This document shows positions 22,292-30,469 of a stretch of 64,000 nucleotides of DNA, one piece after another. The notes under the pieces are model-generated. The model saw only the letters and a program-made list of their open reading frames with translations, had not been told where the DNA came from and did no database searches. The stretch is from contig NZ_MKKY01000070.1 in the NCBI RefSeq assembly GCF_002091955.1, positions 1 to 64,000 of the forward strand, given 5' to 3'. A program made the translations under genes and the position numbers. Positions within the stretch are counted from its first letter, which is position 1. The number at the start of each line of letters is the position of its first letter. Origin of the DNA: Rhodococcus sp. 1168. Its GTDB lineage: Bacteria; Actinomycetota; Actinomycetes; Mycobacteriales; Mycobacteriaceae.

Positions 22292-23335
22292 CTATGGGGT
22301 AAGCGGGCGGCTCGGAAGTCGCTCGCGCAAGACGGGGGCCACGGCGGATTGGAACAGTTCGAGGCTTCGACACCACTGCCGCGGTGTCACACCGTCGGCG
22401 TCGGCGCTCAGGTGCATCACTTCGTGTCCGAACTGCTCGTAGTAGCGGCCGACCTTGTCGATCACCTGCTCAGGGCTGCCGATCAACGCAGAGCTGCGCT
22501 CGACCAGATCTTCGAGCGAGTCGAATACCACCGGCATGCCGGCGCTACGCTGAGCTGCCAAGCGTGCTTCGAACGTGAACCGATACGCAGCAACGGCTTC
22601 CTGCGAGGTCGGAGCGATATGGAAGCCTGCGGTCCCTGCACCGACAAGAGCGCCCTCGGGTCGATGACCGTAGAACTCCCATCGTTCGCGGTAATGCCGG
22701 ACGAGTGCGGCGTAGGGTTCGATGGGATGGGTAACGTTGGCCGAAAATATCGGATCACCATACTGCGCAGCGAGATCCACCGACTCTCTGCTCGTTGCAC
22801 TACCGTGCCAGATGCGGATGCGACTCTGCAACGGACGCGGCAACGCCTTCGCGCCCGCCAGCGGCGGGCGGAACCGACCGGACCAAGTCACCTTCTCGTT
22901 GTCCCAGAGCATCCGAAACAGCTCGTAACCTTCACGATTTCGCTGCCACTGATCCTGCGGTGTGACAGCGAACAAGTCGGCCTGTGCAGTGCCATTGCCC
23001 TTTCCGATGATCAGTTGCAGCCGACCATCGGACAGGTTGTCGAGCGTCGAGTAGTCCTCGAATGCGCGAACCGGGTCCAGAAGACTCAACGTGGTCACCG
23101 CAGTGAACAGTCCGATCTCCGACGTCCGAGCTGCGATAGCGCTCAGAATCACCGGTGGGGAGGACGAAATGAACGGATCTTCGTGGCGTTCCCCCACTGC
23201 AAAGCCGTCGAAACCCAGTTCTTCGGCGAGCACTGCAGTGTCGACGACTTCGCCGAGCCGTTCGGCCGGGGTCTTCAGTTTCCGCGAAATCGGGTCGGCA
23301 CTGTTCGATACCAGCGTCATGAGCAGAAATTTCAT
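22292..23335 (-). CDS. Luciferase-like monooxygenase
   Basis: A 347-residue LLM-class enzyme. It has AEELGFDGFAVGERHEDPFISSSPPVILSAI in its first third, DNLSDGRLQLIIGKGNGTAQ, and a late GSPEQVIDKVGRYYEQFGHE. It is one of four such enzymes in the operon and the only one placed with the amine oxidase and amino-acid importer. The ATG at 23335 overlaps the oxidase stop by 4 bases. Substrate and cofactor (FMN or F420) cannot be read directly. Confidence 0.85.
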   Translation of the reverse strand: MKFLLMTLVSNSADPISRKLKTPAERLGEVVDTAVLAEELGFDGFAVGERHEDPFISSSPPVILSAIAARTSEIGLFTAVTTLSLLDPVRAFEDYSTLDNLSDGRLQLIIGKGNGTAQADLFAVTPQDQWQRNREGYELFRMLWDNEKVTWSGRFRPPLAGAKALPRPLQSRIRIWHGSATSRESVDLAAQYGDPIFSANVTHPIEPYAALVRHYRERWEFYGHRPEGALVGAGTAGFHIAPTSQEAVAAYRFTFEARLAAQRSAGMPVVFDSLEDLVERSSALIGSPEQVIDKVGRYYEQFGHEVMHLSADADGVTPRQWCRSLELFQSAVAPVLRERLPSRPLTP

Positions 23336-24417
23336 GCTGCACTCTCACGAGTGCGCGGGCCCAGCTCGAACAGTGCTGTGCCGAGCGTGCGGCCGTCGAC
23401 GAGATCGGCCACCAATTCCCCCACAGCAGGGGCGAACTTGAACCCGTGTCCGGAGAACCCTGCGGCCACAGTCAGATTACCGGACCGATCGACGATGAAG
23501 TTCGAATCAGCGGTCGTTGTGTACAGGCAGGTCAGTGGATCAGCAGAATCGACATCGACGCCTGGCAGCCATGCTCTCGCGTAGCTTTTCAGGCGCTCCA
23601 CGCCCTCGGGAGCGGGCGTGAACTCACGTGTGTCGGGATCGACCACTGGCCCGGTACCGTGCTCGCCGATCTTGACGCCGTCCTCCGATGCGAGGCCGTA
23701 GATTCCTTCCGTCTGCAATGCCGCACCGGGGTGGTGGACGAAGCTGGGCCACGACGCGTCGAGAATCGGTAGGAAATGCGCGGGCTGTTCCTGAGTGGTC
23801 ACCAGCTCTGGCATCGACACGTGCGCCGATGCGATCCGAGAGGTCCACGCACCCGCGGCGACGACCACATGATCGGCGGCAAAACTTCCGACGTCGGTCG
23901 AAACTTCCGTTCGAAGAATCTCACGAACGGCGCTACCGTATTCTGTTCGCACTCCCAGCTTTTCGGCCGCCGCAGTGAGGGCTGCGACACTGCGATCCGC
24001 ATGCAACCGACCTGCATCAGGGTGATGGAGCACCGTGGTATCGAATGTCATCCCCGGCCAGCGGCGGTGCGCCTCGTTCGGGTCGAGAACCTCCCCCGCC
24101 AGTCCTGCGCGTCGCAGTGCTTCGATTCTCGGCCTCACGATATCCGGTACCCCGTGGTCCACGGCACCGGTAATGGTGAGCAGGTCTGTACCGGTATCGA
24201 TTTCGAGCTCGCGCCACAAGGTGTAGGCGCGGGCAGCGAGGCCGACGTAGTAATCTTCGGCATAGGCGTGCCGAAAGATCCTCGACGTCCCGTGCGAGGC
24301 GCCGCTTTTGTGGCCGGGCTGGAACTGTTCCACGAGGGTCACCACGTGTCCGCGCTTGGCGAGGCTCCACGCCGATGCCGCCCCGATGACGCCGCCGCCG
24401 ACGACTACTACCTTCAT
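23332..24417 (-). CDS. FAD-dependent amine oxidase (sarcosine / N-methyltryptophan oxidase family)
   Basis: A 361-residue flavoprotein of the DAO superfamily. The Rossmann motif VVVGGGVIGAASAWSLAKRG is at residues 4-23. SGASHGTSRIFRHAYAEDYY (about 38-57) resembles monomeric sarcosine oxidase and SolA. The covalent-flavin region has a Cys in DPLTCLYTTTADSNFIVD, and AAGFSGHGFKFAP follows. Family members oxidise secondary amino acids to an imine or aldehyde with release of H2O2. In this operon it could remove an N-substituent from an imported amino-acid derivative. Confidence 0.87.
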   Translation of the reverse strand: MKVVVVGGGVIGAASAWSLAKRGHVVTLVEQFQPGHKSGASHGTSRIFRHAYAEDYYVGLAARAYTLWRELEIDTGTDLLTITGAVDHGVPDIVRPRIEALRRAGLAGEVLDPNEAHRRWPGMTFDTTVLHHPDAGRLHADRSVAALTAAAEKLGVRTEYGSAVREILRTEVSTDVGSFAADHVVVAAGAWTSRIASAHVSMPELVTTQEQPAHFLPILDASWPSFVHHPGAALQTEGIYGLASEDGVKIGEHGTGPVVDPDTREFTPAPEGVERLKSYARAWLPGVDVDSADPLTCLYTTTADSNFIVDRSGNLTVAAGFSGHGFKFAPAVGELVADLVDGRTLGTALFELGPRTRESAA

Positions 24418-24445
24418 GACAACTTCCTTGACCTGTTCGAGTTGG

Positions 24446-25420
24446 TTATGGTGCCGTGCGCGGCAAGCCGGGCGGGTTGATGATCGACTTGGAGACAGCC
24501 TCGGACTGCAGGCCCCATTTCGCGAGCACCTTCTCGTAACTGCCGTCCTCGATGACGTGGTTGATGGCTTCCTGGATCGGCCCGATGAGGCCGTTGTCCT
24601 TCTTCGTCAGCACTGCGATCTCGCCTTGCAGTGCGTCCCCTGCACCGGAGAAGGTCCCGATCACTTCGCTCTCACCGGTGCTGGAGGAGTGATAGACCGC
24701 AGAAGGGTTGGGGCCGAAGTATGCGTCGATACGACCGGATCCGAGAGCCAGGTAGTAGTCGGACGCATTCTGGTAGTACGCGATCTCCGCGGCAGGGAGT
24801 CCGTCGGCCGCATTCTGCTCATTCCAGTCGACGAGCAACTGTTCCTGGTTGGTGCCCGAGCCCACGCCGATCTTCTTACCCGCGACGTCCTTGCGTCCCT
24901 CGACCGTCCAACCGCTGTCCTTCTTCGCCTCGAATGCAAGGTTGTCGAGTCGGTAGGTAGCGAAGTCGTACTTGTCTTTTCGCTCCTCGGTGACAGTGAC
25001 GTTGGAGATGAATACGTCGTTCTCGCCCGAGTCGATCTTGACGAAGTTCTGTGCCCAGTCCGCAGTTCGGCGGTCGAGCTGCAAGCCCAAAGTGTCGGCG
25101 ATCAGCCACTCGATATCGATCTCGGAACCGATTGGCGTCGTGTCGTCGGTGGCATAGAAGCCCAGTGGGGGAAGCGAACCGATCGAGCCCGTGCCGATCA
25201 ACGTGCCCCGATCCCGAATTTCCTGAGGCACCTTCGCGGCGATCTCATCGACCTTGTCGACTTGGATACGGCCGGACTGTTCAGGAGAGAGATCGTAGGT
25301 CACGCCATCGGATGCGGTCACGGTGTTTTCGGTCACGGGTTCGCTGCAGGCGGTGGCCGAGAGGGCGATCGCAACGAGCGCTGAGGCGACTGCGGCGAGA
25401 GGTCTGGTGGATCTGGGCAT
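24446..25420 (-). CDS. Amino-acid ABC transporter substrate-binding lipoprotein (family 3)
   Basis: A 324-residue SBP_bac_3 protein. A lipoprotein signal ends at C25 (SATACSEP). The binding core runs from RGTLIGTGSIGSLPPLGFYA to the final helices. The ATG at 25420 has AAGGA 6 bases upstream, so the in-frame ATG at 25456, which overlaps the ATPase stop, was not used. With the permease and ATPase upstream it forms a polar amino-acid importer. The ligand may be a modified cysteine, homologous to cystine-type importers, but that is inferred from the leader peptide. Confidence 0.9.
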   Translation of the reverse strand: MPRSTRPLAAVASALVAIALSATACSEPVTENTVTASDGVTYDLSPEQSGRIQVDKVDEIAAKVPQEIRDRGTLIGTGSIGSLPPLGFYATDDTTPIGSEIDIEWLIADTLGLQLDRRTADWAQNFVKIDSGENDVFISNVTVTEERKDKYDFATYRLDNLAFEAKKDSGWTVEGRKDVAGKKIGVGSGTNQEQLLVDWNEQNAADGLPAAEIAYYQNASDYYLALGSGRIDAYFGPNPSAVYHSSSTGESEVIGTFSGAGDALQGEIAVLTKKDNGLIGPIQEAINHVIEDGSYEKVLAKWGLQSEAVSKSIINPPGLPRTAP

Positions 25421-25455
25421 GGCTGTTCCTTGTAGTTCGAAGTGGCGAAACTGCA

Positions 25456-26238
25456 TCAGAGGACTCGTGCGAGAAAGGCTTTGGTTCGTTCTTGTTTCGG
25501 ATTGTCGAGCAGAGCGGCAGGTGACCCCTGTTCGATGATCAGTCCGTCGTCCATGAAGACGATGTTGTCCGCGATCTCGCGAGCAAATCCGACTTCATGG
25601 GTCACGATCACGAGCGTCGCTCCGTCGCGGGCGAGAACACGAATTACTTCGAGAACCTCGCCGACGAGTTCAGGGTCCAGAGCCGAGGTGGGCTCGTCGA
25701 AGAGAATTACTTTGGGGCGCAATGCGAGCGCTCGGGCAATAGCCACGCGTTGCTGTTGCCCGCCGGAGAGCCGGCGCGGATAGTCGTGCTCCTTCTCCGC
25801 AAGACCGACGCGCCCCAGCAAAGCCTTCGCCTCGATCTCGACCTCGGACCGAGTGCGATTCTGTGCCGAGACCGGCGCCTCGACAACATTTTCCAGCGCA
25901 GTCAGGTGCGGAAAGAGATTGAAGTTCTGGAACACGAACCCGATCTGCGACCGCTGACGAAGGATCTCCTTGTTGCTCAGTTCGTGTAGCTTGTTGCCCT
26001 TGCGGCGATATCCCACCAGTTCACCGTCTATTCGAACCGTGCCCTTGTCGACTTTCTCGAGATGGTTGAGAACCCGCAGCAGTGTCGACTTCCCCGAACC
26101 TGACGGCCCGATGATGACCGTGACCTCGCCGGGGCGTACCAGAAGATCGACCCCTTTGAGTACCTCCAGCGTGCCGAACGACTTTTCGATGCCGCGCACC
26201 TCGACGGCGTACTCGGAATTCTTCGGCAGCGCGGTCAT
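25456..26238 (-). CDS. Polar amino-acid ABC transporter ATP-binding protein
   Basis: A 260-residue GlnQ/HisP-type ATPase. Walker A IIGPSGSGKSTLLRVLNHLE lies near residues 39-58. The signature RRLSGGQQQRVAIARAL and Walker B VILFDEPTSALDPE follow. The insert KGNKLHELSNKEILRQRSQIGFVFQNF is typical of the family. It overlaps the permease stop by 4 bases. It drives uptake of the ligand bound by the adjacent SBP. Confidence 0.94.
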   Translation of the reverse strand: MTALPKNSEYAVEVRGIEKSFGTLEVLKGVDLLVRPGEVTVIIGPSGSGKSTLLRVLNHLEKVDKGTVRIDGELVGYRRKGNKLHELSNKEILRQRSQIGFVFQNFNLFPHLTALENVVEAPVSAQNRTRSEVEIEAKALLGRVGLAEKEHDYPRRLSGGQQQRVAIARALALRPKVILFDEPTSALDPELVGEVLEVIRVLARDGATLVIVTHEVGFAREIADNIVFMDDGLIIEQGSPAALLDNPKQERTKAFLARVL

Positions 26239-27197
26239 CGTGTAGCCCCTCGTGGCGCCAGGGTGATCTCGGCAAGTTTGTTGCGCAGCTTCTGAATCGG
26301 GGTCGGTGGGATGGTCCGCACAGCACCCTTTGCATAATGCCGTTCGACGTAGAACTGGACCACCGAGAGGATCGATGTCAGCACGATGTACCAGGCGGTT
26401 GCCACCAGCAGAAGCGGTACGACCCGCCCGTTGCGGCCGTACACCACCTGGACTTGGTAGAACAGCTCGGCGATGGCCATCACCGATACGATCGAGGTTC
26501 CCTTGAAGAGACTGATGACCTCGTTGGCTGCGTTCGGAAGAATTCCGCGCATGGCTTGCGGGAGAACAATTTTGAAGAACTCACGACGCTTGGGGATACC
26601 CAACGCAGCAGCTGCCTCCAGCTGGCCTTGATCTACCGAGATGATCCCGGATCGAACGATCTCGGCGGAATACGCGGCTTGGTGTAGTGCCAGACCGATG
26701 ATTGCCGCGGTCGAGCCACTGATGACACTGTTGACATCGAACTCGAAGAACGCCGGACCGAACGGAATACCCAGCGACAGAGTCTGATAGAGATACGCGA
26801 TGTTGAACCAGAACAACAGCTGGACTATCAACGGGATGGACCGAAAGGCCCAGATGTAGAACCAGGAGATCACCCGCAGGACAGGATTGTCCGACAGTCT
26901 GGCCACCGCGAGAGCGATACCGATGACGAATCCGAACAGCGTTCCCCAGAACGTCAACTGAATGGTGAGCCATAGAGCCGCCAGTATCGATGGCGCAGTG
27001 AAGTAGTCCGCGAACGTGCCCCAATCCCAACCAGGATTGGTCAGGAATCCGTGCAGGCACTGGGCGAGTACGACCAAGGTGACTGAGCTCGTCACCCACC
27101 GCCATGGATGCCACTTTCGAGCGACTACCAGTTCTTCGGCATTCGCGGCGGCGATGCCAGGAGCGGACCGGGTTGCGATGTCGGTCACTTCGACCAC
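26235..27197 (-). CDS. Polar amino-acid ABC transporter permease
   Basis: A 320-residue HisM/GlnP-family permease. AALWLTIQLTFWGTLFGFVIGIALA opens the conserved domain. The EAAAALGIPKRREFFKIVLPQAMRGILPN coupling loop lies near residues 193-221. The N-terminal stretch of about 60 residues is longer than usual and contains one extra hydrophobic segment. The GTG at 27197 has no good ribosome site, which would fit translation coupled to the leader peptide 69 bases upstream. It is the first large gene of the operon. Confidence 0.9.
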   Translation of the reverse strand: MVEVTDIATRSAPGIAAANAEELVVARKWHPWRWVTSSVTLVVLAQCLHGFLTNPGWDWGTFADYFTAPSILAALWLTIQLTFWGTLFGFVIGIALAVARLSDNPVLRVISWFYIWAFRSIPLIVQLLFWFNIAYLYQTLSLGIPFGPAFFEFDVNSVISGSTAAIIGLALHQAAYSAEIVRSGIISVDQGQLEAAAALGIPKRREFFKIVLPQAMRGILPNAANEVISLFKGTSIVSVMAIAELFYQVQVVYGRNGRVVPLLLVATAWYIVLTSILSVVQFYVERHYAKGAVRTIPPTPIQKLRNKLAEITLAPRGATR

Positions 27198-27266
27198 GGA
27201 ATGATTGTGTGCATGCGAAAGCGCCCTTCGGGTGGCGTGTACCGAGAGAAAATGTCTGTGAAGTGT

Positions 27267-27341
27267 TCAGGCGTAGCGACAGGTACAGGTCGCCACGCGG
27301 CATAGATCGACGTGTAGGCGCCGCCACGTGTCGTAGCTCAT
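27267..27341 (-). CDS. 24-residue cysteine-rich leader peptide (actinobacterial sulfur-gene leader)
   Basis: A small frame on the minus strand follows a strong ribosome site, GGAGG, 4 bases before the ATG at 27341, and ends at TGA 27267-27269. The peptide has RRLHVDLCRVATCTCR (residues 7-22) with Cys at 14, 19 and 21. This matches the pattern of short actinobacterial leader peptides (HVDLxRV followed by Cys-rich residues) found before sulfur-assimilation and transport genes. There, ribosome stalling at Cys codons during cysteine shortage is thought to allow downstream expression. It precedes the 15-kb ABC/LLM operon. The recognition is from memory of the family. Confidence 0.8.
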   Translation of the reverse strand: MSYDTWRRLHVDLCRVATCTCRYA

Positions 27342-27689
27342 GTTTCCTCCATCGGTCCTGGCGGTAGCACCCACACCTTCGGTGAGAAAGGGGGTTGCTG
27401 CGACGTCGTAGAGCCAAGGTCTCTCGGTCGCTCTGGATGGTGATGGAAACCTATGTCTTCGGCAGTGGATACGTCAAGTCGAGCAATTCCATTCATGTTG
27501 CGGCAGTGCGTATTCGGCTTGAGATCACGTTGATTTCAACCCTTGCAGCCCGAACGAAATCGGTCCGCCTGCACCCCTGGCTCATTCGATCCCACCGCAG
27601 CAACGGGCCCGCCGCCGTGCGGCATCGACCACACTTCTCGCTAGTCCGAGTTCGACGCGCCCTCGGATTGACGGATTGAGTCAGGTGAA
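27342..27689. other. Divergent promoter region between sulfur operon and MFS exporter
   Basis: This stretch has no gene that I can support. It separates the minus-strand leader peptide from the plus-strand MFS gene and must hold both promoters. Several short open frames exist, but none has a ribosome site or a recognisable product. No riboswitch fold was recognised. Confidence 0.5.
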
Positions 27690-27707
27690 TTAACTTTGCT
27701 CAGTCAA
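27690..27707. promoter_or_regulatory. Imperfect inverted repeat before MFS exporter
   Basis: TTAACT and AGTCAA, separated by 6 bases, form an inverted repeat with one mismatch, 49 bases before the MFS start. It could be an operator for a MarR- or TetR-type repressor, as is common for drug exporters, but no regulator gene is adjacent. A direct repeat of AGTCA also lies here. Confidence 0.3.
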
Positions 27708-27755
27708 CTGCTTTAGAAATAGTTTTTGCTATTGCCTATATGCCCCGGAGGCACG

Positions 27756-29243
27756 ATGTCCCAACGCTCGGCCGGCGCCGCCCCCGCGGTCTCTGATTCA
27801 ACGAAAGGCGCCGGCACGGGTCCGATAGTCGCGGTCCTGTCGTTTGCGGGAGTCGTGGTCGCACTCATGCAGACCTTGGTCATTCCGCTGATCCCGCAGC
27901 TCCCCACATTGCTGGACACGTCTGCGTCGAACACTGCGTGGGTGATCACTGCAACGTTGCTTGCCGGCGCTGTAGCGGTTCCCATGATGGGCCGTCTCGG
28001 TGACATGTACGGCAAACGCAGGATGCTCCTCGTCGGCCTGGCCCTGCTCGTCGTCGGATCGGTCATCGGTGCACTGAGTGCGTCCGTGGTGCCACTCGTC
28101 TTCGGCCGTATCTTGCAGGGTTTCGCAGCCGGTGTGATACCTCTCGGAATCAGCGTCATGCGCGATGTCCTTCCTGCCAAGAAGCTCGCAAGTTCGATTG
28201 CCCTGATGAGCGCCTCGCTCGGCGTCGGCGGTGCCCTCGGAATCCCCGCGGCCTCACTGATTGCCGAGTACGCGAGCTGGCACTACTTGTTCTGGGCGGC
28301 AGCCGCCCTCGGAGTCTTCGTCATCGGCTTGGTCATCGCGGTCGTCCCCGAATCCAAGGTCCGCACGGGTGGCCGCTTCGACTTCGCCGGAGCGGCGTCC
28401 CTGTCAGCCGCGCTCATCACTTTGCTTCTGGCAATTTCCAAAGGTTCGAGTTGGGGATGGACCAGCGCCCAGACGCTGGGCATGCTCGCCGCCTCACTCG
28501 CATCGTTCGTCTTCTGGGGATGGTGGGAGCTCCGCACCGCGGAGCCGTTGGTCGACCTTCGCGTCACCGTTCGTCGGCAGGTGCTCTTCACCAACCTCGC
28601 TTCCATTTTCGTCGGATTCGCGCTCTTCGCAATGAGTTTGGTCTTTCCCCAGGTTCTACAGTTGCCGACCTCCACGGGGTACGGGTTGGGACAGTCGATC
28701 CTCGCTGCCGGCCTGGTGATGGCTCCCTCCGGGCTGGTCATGATGCTCGTCGCACCGATCTCCGCACACATCACCACAACGAGAGGCCCGAAAGTCACCA
28801 TGATGCTGGGTGCGCTCGTCATTGCCGTCGGATACCTGCTCGGCACGCTCACCCTCAGCGCGGTATGGCTTCTGGTGATTATTTCGATCATCATCGGAGC
28901 CGGAATCGGACTCGCGTACGGTGCTATGCCCGCGCTCATCATGGGCGCAGTTCCTGCCTCGGAAACCGGCGCGGCCAACAGCTTCAACACGCTGATGCGT
29001 TCTCTTGGAACATCTTTCGCCAGTGCAGTGGCGGGTGTCATCCTTGCGCAGATGACCATCAGCACCGGAGCGGTCAGTGTCCCCTCCGAGGCCGCCTTCC
29101 ATGTGACGATGGCAGTCGCAGCAGGGGCTTCCATTCTGGCCTTCGTACTCTGCATCTTCATCCCGCGCTTCCAGAGTCCGACCACTTCGACGAAAGTCGA
29201 GTCGGCGGCCGAGGCATTCACACCCGCCACCACAGCGAACTGA
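27756..29243 (+). CDS. MFS drug exporter, DHA2 (EmrB/QacA) family
   Basis: A 495-residue transporter with about 14 membrane helices. After a short cytosolic N-terminus come the DHA2-type first helix, then AWVITATLLAGAVAVPMMGRLGDMYGKRRMLLVG (motif A, near residues 66-99) and FGRILQGFAAGVIPLGISVMRD (motif C region). It probably exports organic cations, dyes or antibiotics by proton antiport. The ATG at 27756 follows GGAGG by 6 bases. The region before it is AT-richer than its neighbours and holds a candidate operator. No linked regulator is present. Confidence 0.9.
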   Translation: MSQRSAGAAPAVSDSTKGAGTGPIVAVLSFAGVVVALMQTLVIPLIPQLPTLLDTSASNTAWVITATLLAGAVAVPMMGRLGDMYGKRRMLLVGLALLVVGSVIGALSASVVPLVFGRILQGFAAGVIPLGISVMRDVLPAKKLASSIALMSASLGVGGALGIPAASLIAEYASWHYLFWAAAALGVFVIGLVIAVVPESKVRTGGRFDFAGAASLSAALITLLLAISKGSSWGWTSAQTLGMLAASLASFVFWGWWELRTAEPLVDLRVTVRRQVLFTNLASIFVGFALFAMSLVFPQVLQLPTSTGYGLGQSILAAGLVMAPSGLVMMLVAPISAHITTTRGPKVTMMLGALVIAVGYLLGTLTLSAVWLLVIISIIIGAGIGLAYGAMPALIMGAVPASETGAANSFNTLMRSLGTSFASAVAGVILAQMTISTGAVSVPSEAAFHVTMAVAAGASILAFVLCIFIPRFQSPTTSTKVESAAEAFTPATTAN

Positions 29244-29358
29244 CGCCTGAACGGTCCCTGTACGTCGGCTTGTGGTGACTCCAAAAGTTCACCTCATGGT
29301 CAGATTCTCGATGATGTGAAATCTTCCGTTCGGTCTTTTGCCCGACCATCATCGAGTC

Positions 29359-29625
29359 ATGGCGCCCACAATCGAAGCATGGCAGTGGCAAATGGATGCG
29401 GCCTGCCGCGGCACCAGTTCGGAGATCTTCTTTTCCCCCTCCGGCGAGGGGCGGACCGCGAGACGAATGCGCGAAGAGCAGGCGAAAGATCTGTGTGCGG
29501 AGTGTCCCGTCGTAACGCAATGCCGAAGTTTTGCAATCTCGGCGAACGAACCCTTCGGGGTGTGGGGTGGGACGACCGCCCGTGAACGTGCGCTCGAGCG
29601 TGCCCGAGCGCAACGGGCCGGGTAG
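29359..29625 (+). CDS. WhiB-family iron-sulfur regulator (WhiB3-like)
   Basis: An 88-residue WhiB protein with the four iron-sulfur cysteines C16, C46, C49 and C55 (C-x29-C-x2-C-x5-C). The beta-turn GVWGGTT follows, then an Arg-rich DNA-binding tail. The spacing and the W-Q-W-Q run before the first Cys recall mycobacterial WhiB3, a redox-responsive regulator, but the paralogue is not certain. The ATG at 29359 has a weak ribosome site lying in one arm of a 9-base inverted repeat; an ATG at 29338 is possible. Confidence 0.88.
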   Translation: MAPTIEAWQWQMDAACRGTSSEIFFSPSGEGRTARRMREEQAKDLCAECPVVTQCRSFAISANEPFGVWGGTTARERALERARAQRAG

Positions 29626-29671
29626 AGCACATCTGCTGCTCTGGAACAGGCGGGTAGAGCACAATGGTGGA

Positions 29672-30469
29672 GTGAGCTCACCAGAGGAACGGCAGCGTTG
29701 GACCTATCTGATGGACATGGACGGCGTCCTCGTTCACGAGGACCATCTCATTCCCGGTGCAGACGTGTTCGTTGCCGAACTGCAGTCGAACGAGATCCCG
29801 TTCGTCGTGCTGACGAACAATTCGATCCGGACTCCACGTGACCTGCGGGCCCGTCTGGAAAGAACCGGGCTTGACATTCCGGAGAAGGCGATCTGGACTT
29901 CCGCGCTGGCCACGGCGAACTTTTTGGGGAGTCAGCGACCGGGCGGAAGCGCGTATGTCGTCGGCGAATCCGGCTTGACGACGGCCCTGCACGACATCGG
30001 CTACGTCCTCACCGACTCCAATCCCGATTACGTGGTGCTAGGTGAAACCCGGACCTACTCCTTCGAGGCAATTACCACCGCTATTCGGCTGGTCGAGAAG
30101 GGCTCACGCTTCATCGCGACCAATCCCGACGCCACCGGCCCCTCTCGCGACGGTTCGCTGCCCGCCACCGGATCCGTCGCCGCGCTCATCACCAAGGCGA
30201 CCGGAAAAGAGCCCTATTACGTAGGTAAGCCGAATCCGCTGATGATGAGATCGGCGCTTCGAAAGATCGGTGGCCATTCCGAAAGCACCCTCATGATCGG
30301 TGACCGCATGGACACCGACATCGTGTCCGGCCTCGAAGCGGGGCTGCAGACCATCCTGGTGTTGACGGGCATTTCGACGGCGGCATCGGTGGAGCAGTAC
30401 CCGTTCCGGCCGACCAAGGTCATCAACTCGGTGGCAGATCTGGTCGGTCGCACCCAGACGCCCTTCTGA
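29672..30469 (+). CDS. HAD-IIA family sugar phosphatase (NagD-like)
   Basis: A 265-residue HAD hydrolase. Motif I is DMDGVL near residues 15-20 and motif II is VVLTNNS. The IIA-type cap follows, then YVGKPNP (motif III Lys) and MIGDRMDTDI (motif IV). NagD-like enzymes dephosphorylate nucleotides or sugar phosphates. The GTG at 29672 lies just after a GGTGGA run. Its stop shares one base with the isochorismate synthase start (TGATG), so the two are co-translated, although no metabolic link is obvious. Confidence 0.87.
   Translation: MSSPEERQRWTYLMDMDGVLVHEDHLIPGADVFVAELQSNEIPFVVLTNNSIRTPRDLRARLERTGLDIPEKAIWTSALATANFLGSQRPGGSAYVVGESGLTTALHDIGYVLTDSNPDYVVLGETRTYSFEAITTAIRLVEKGSRFIATNPDATGPSRDGSLPATGSVAALITKATGKEPYYVGKPNPLMMRSALRKIGGHSESTLMIGDRMDTDIVSGLEAGLQTILVLTGISTAASVEQYPFRPTKVINSVADLVGRTQTPF

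Noticed and set aside
22067-23584. A 505-codon plus-strand frame opposite the LLM gene at 22292-23335
   Set aside because: It spans parts of three minus-strand genes and reads as low-complexity, Arg-rich sequence.
29624-29642. Short AGAGCA...TGCTCT hairpin after whiB as a terminator
   Set aside because: It is only 6 base pairs with no T-run and lies just before the HAD phosphatase start, so a terminator call is not justified.
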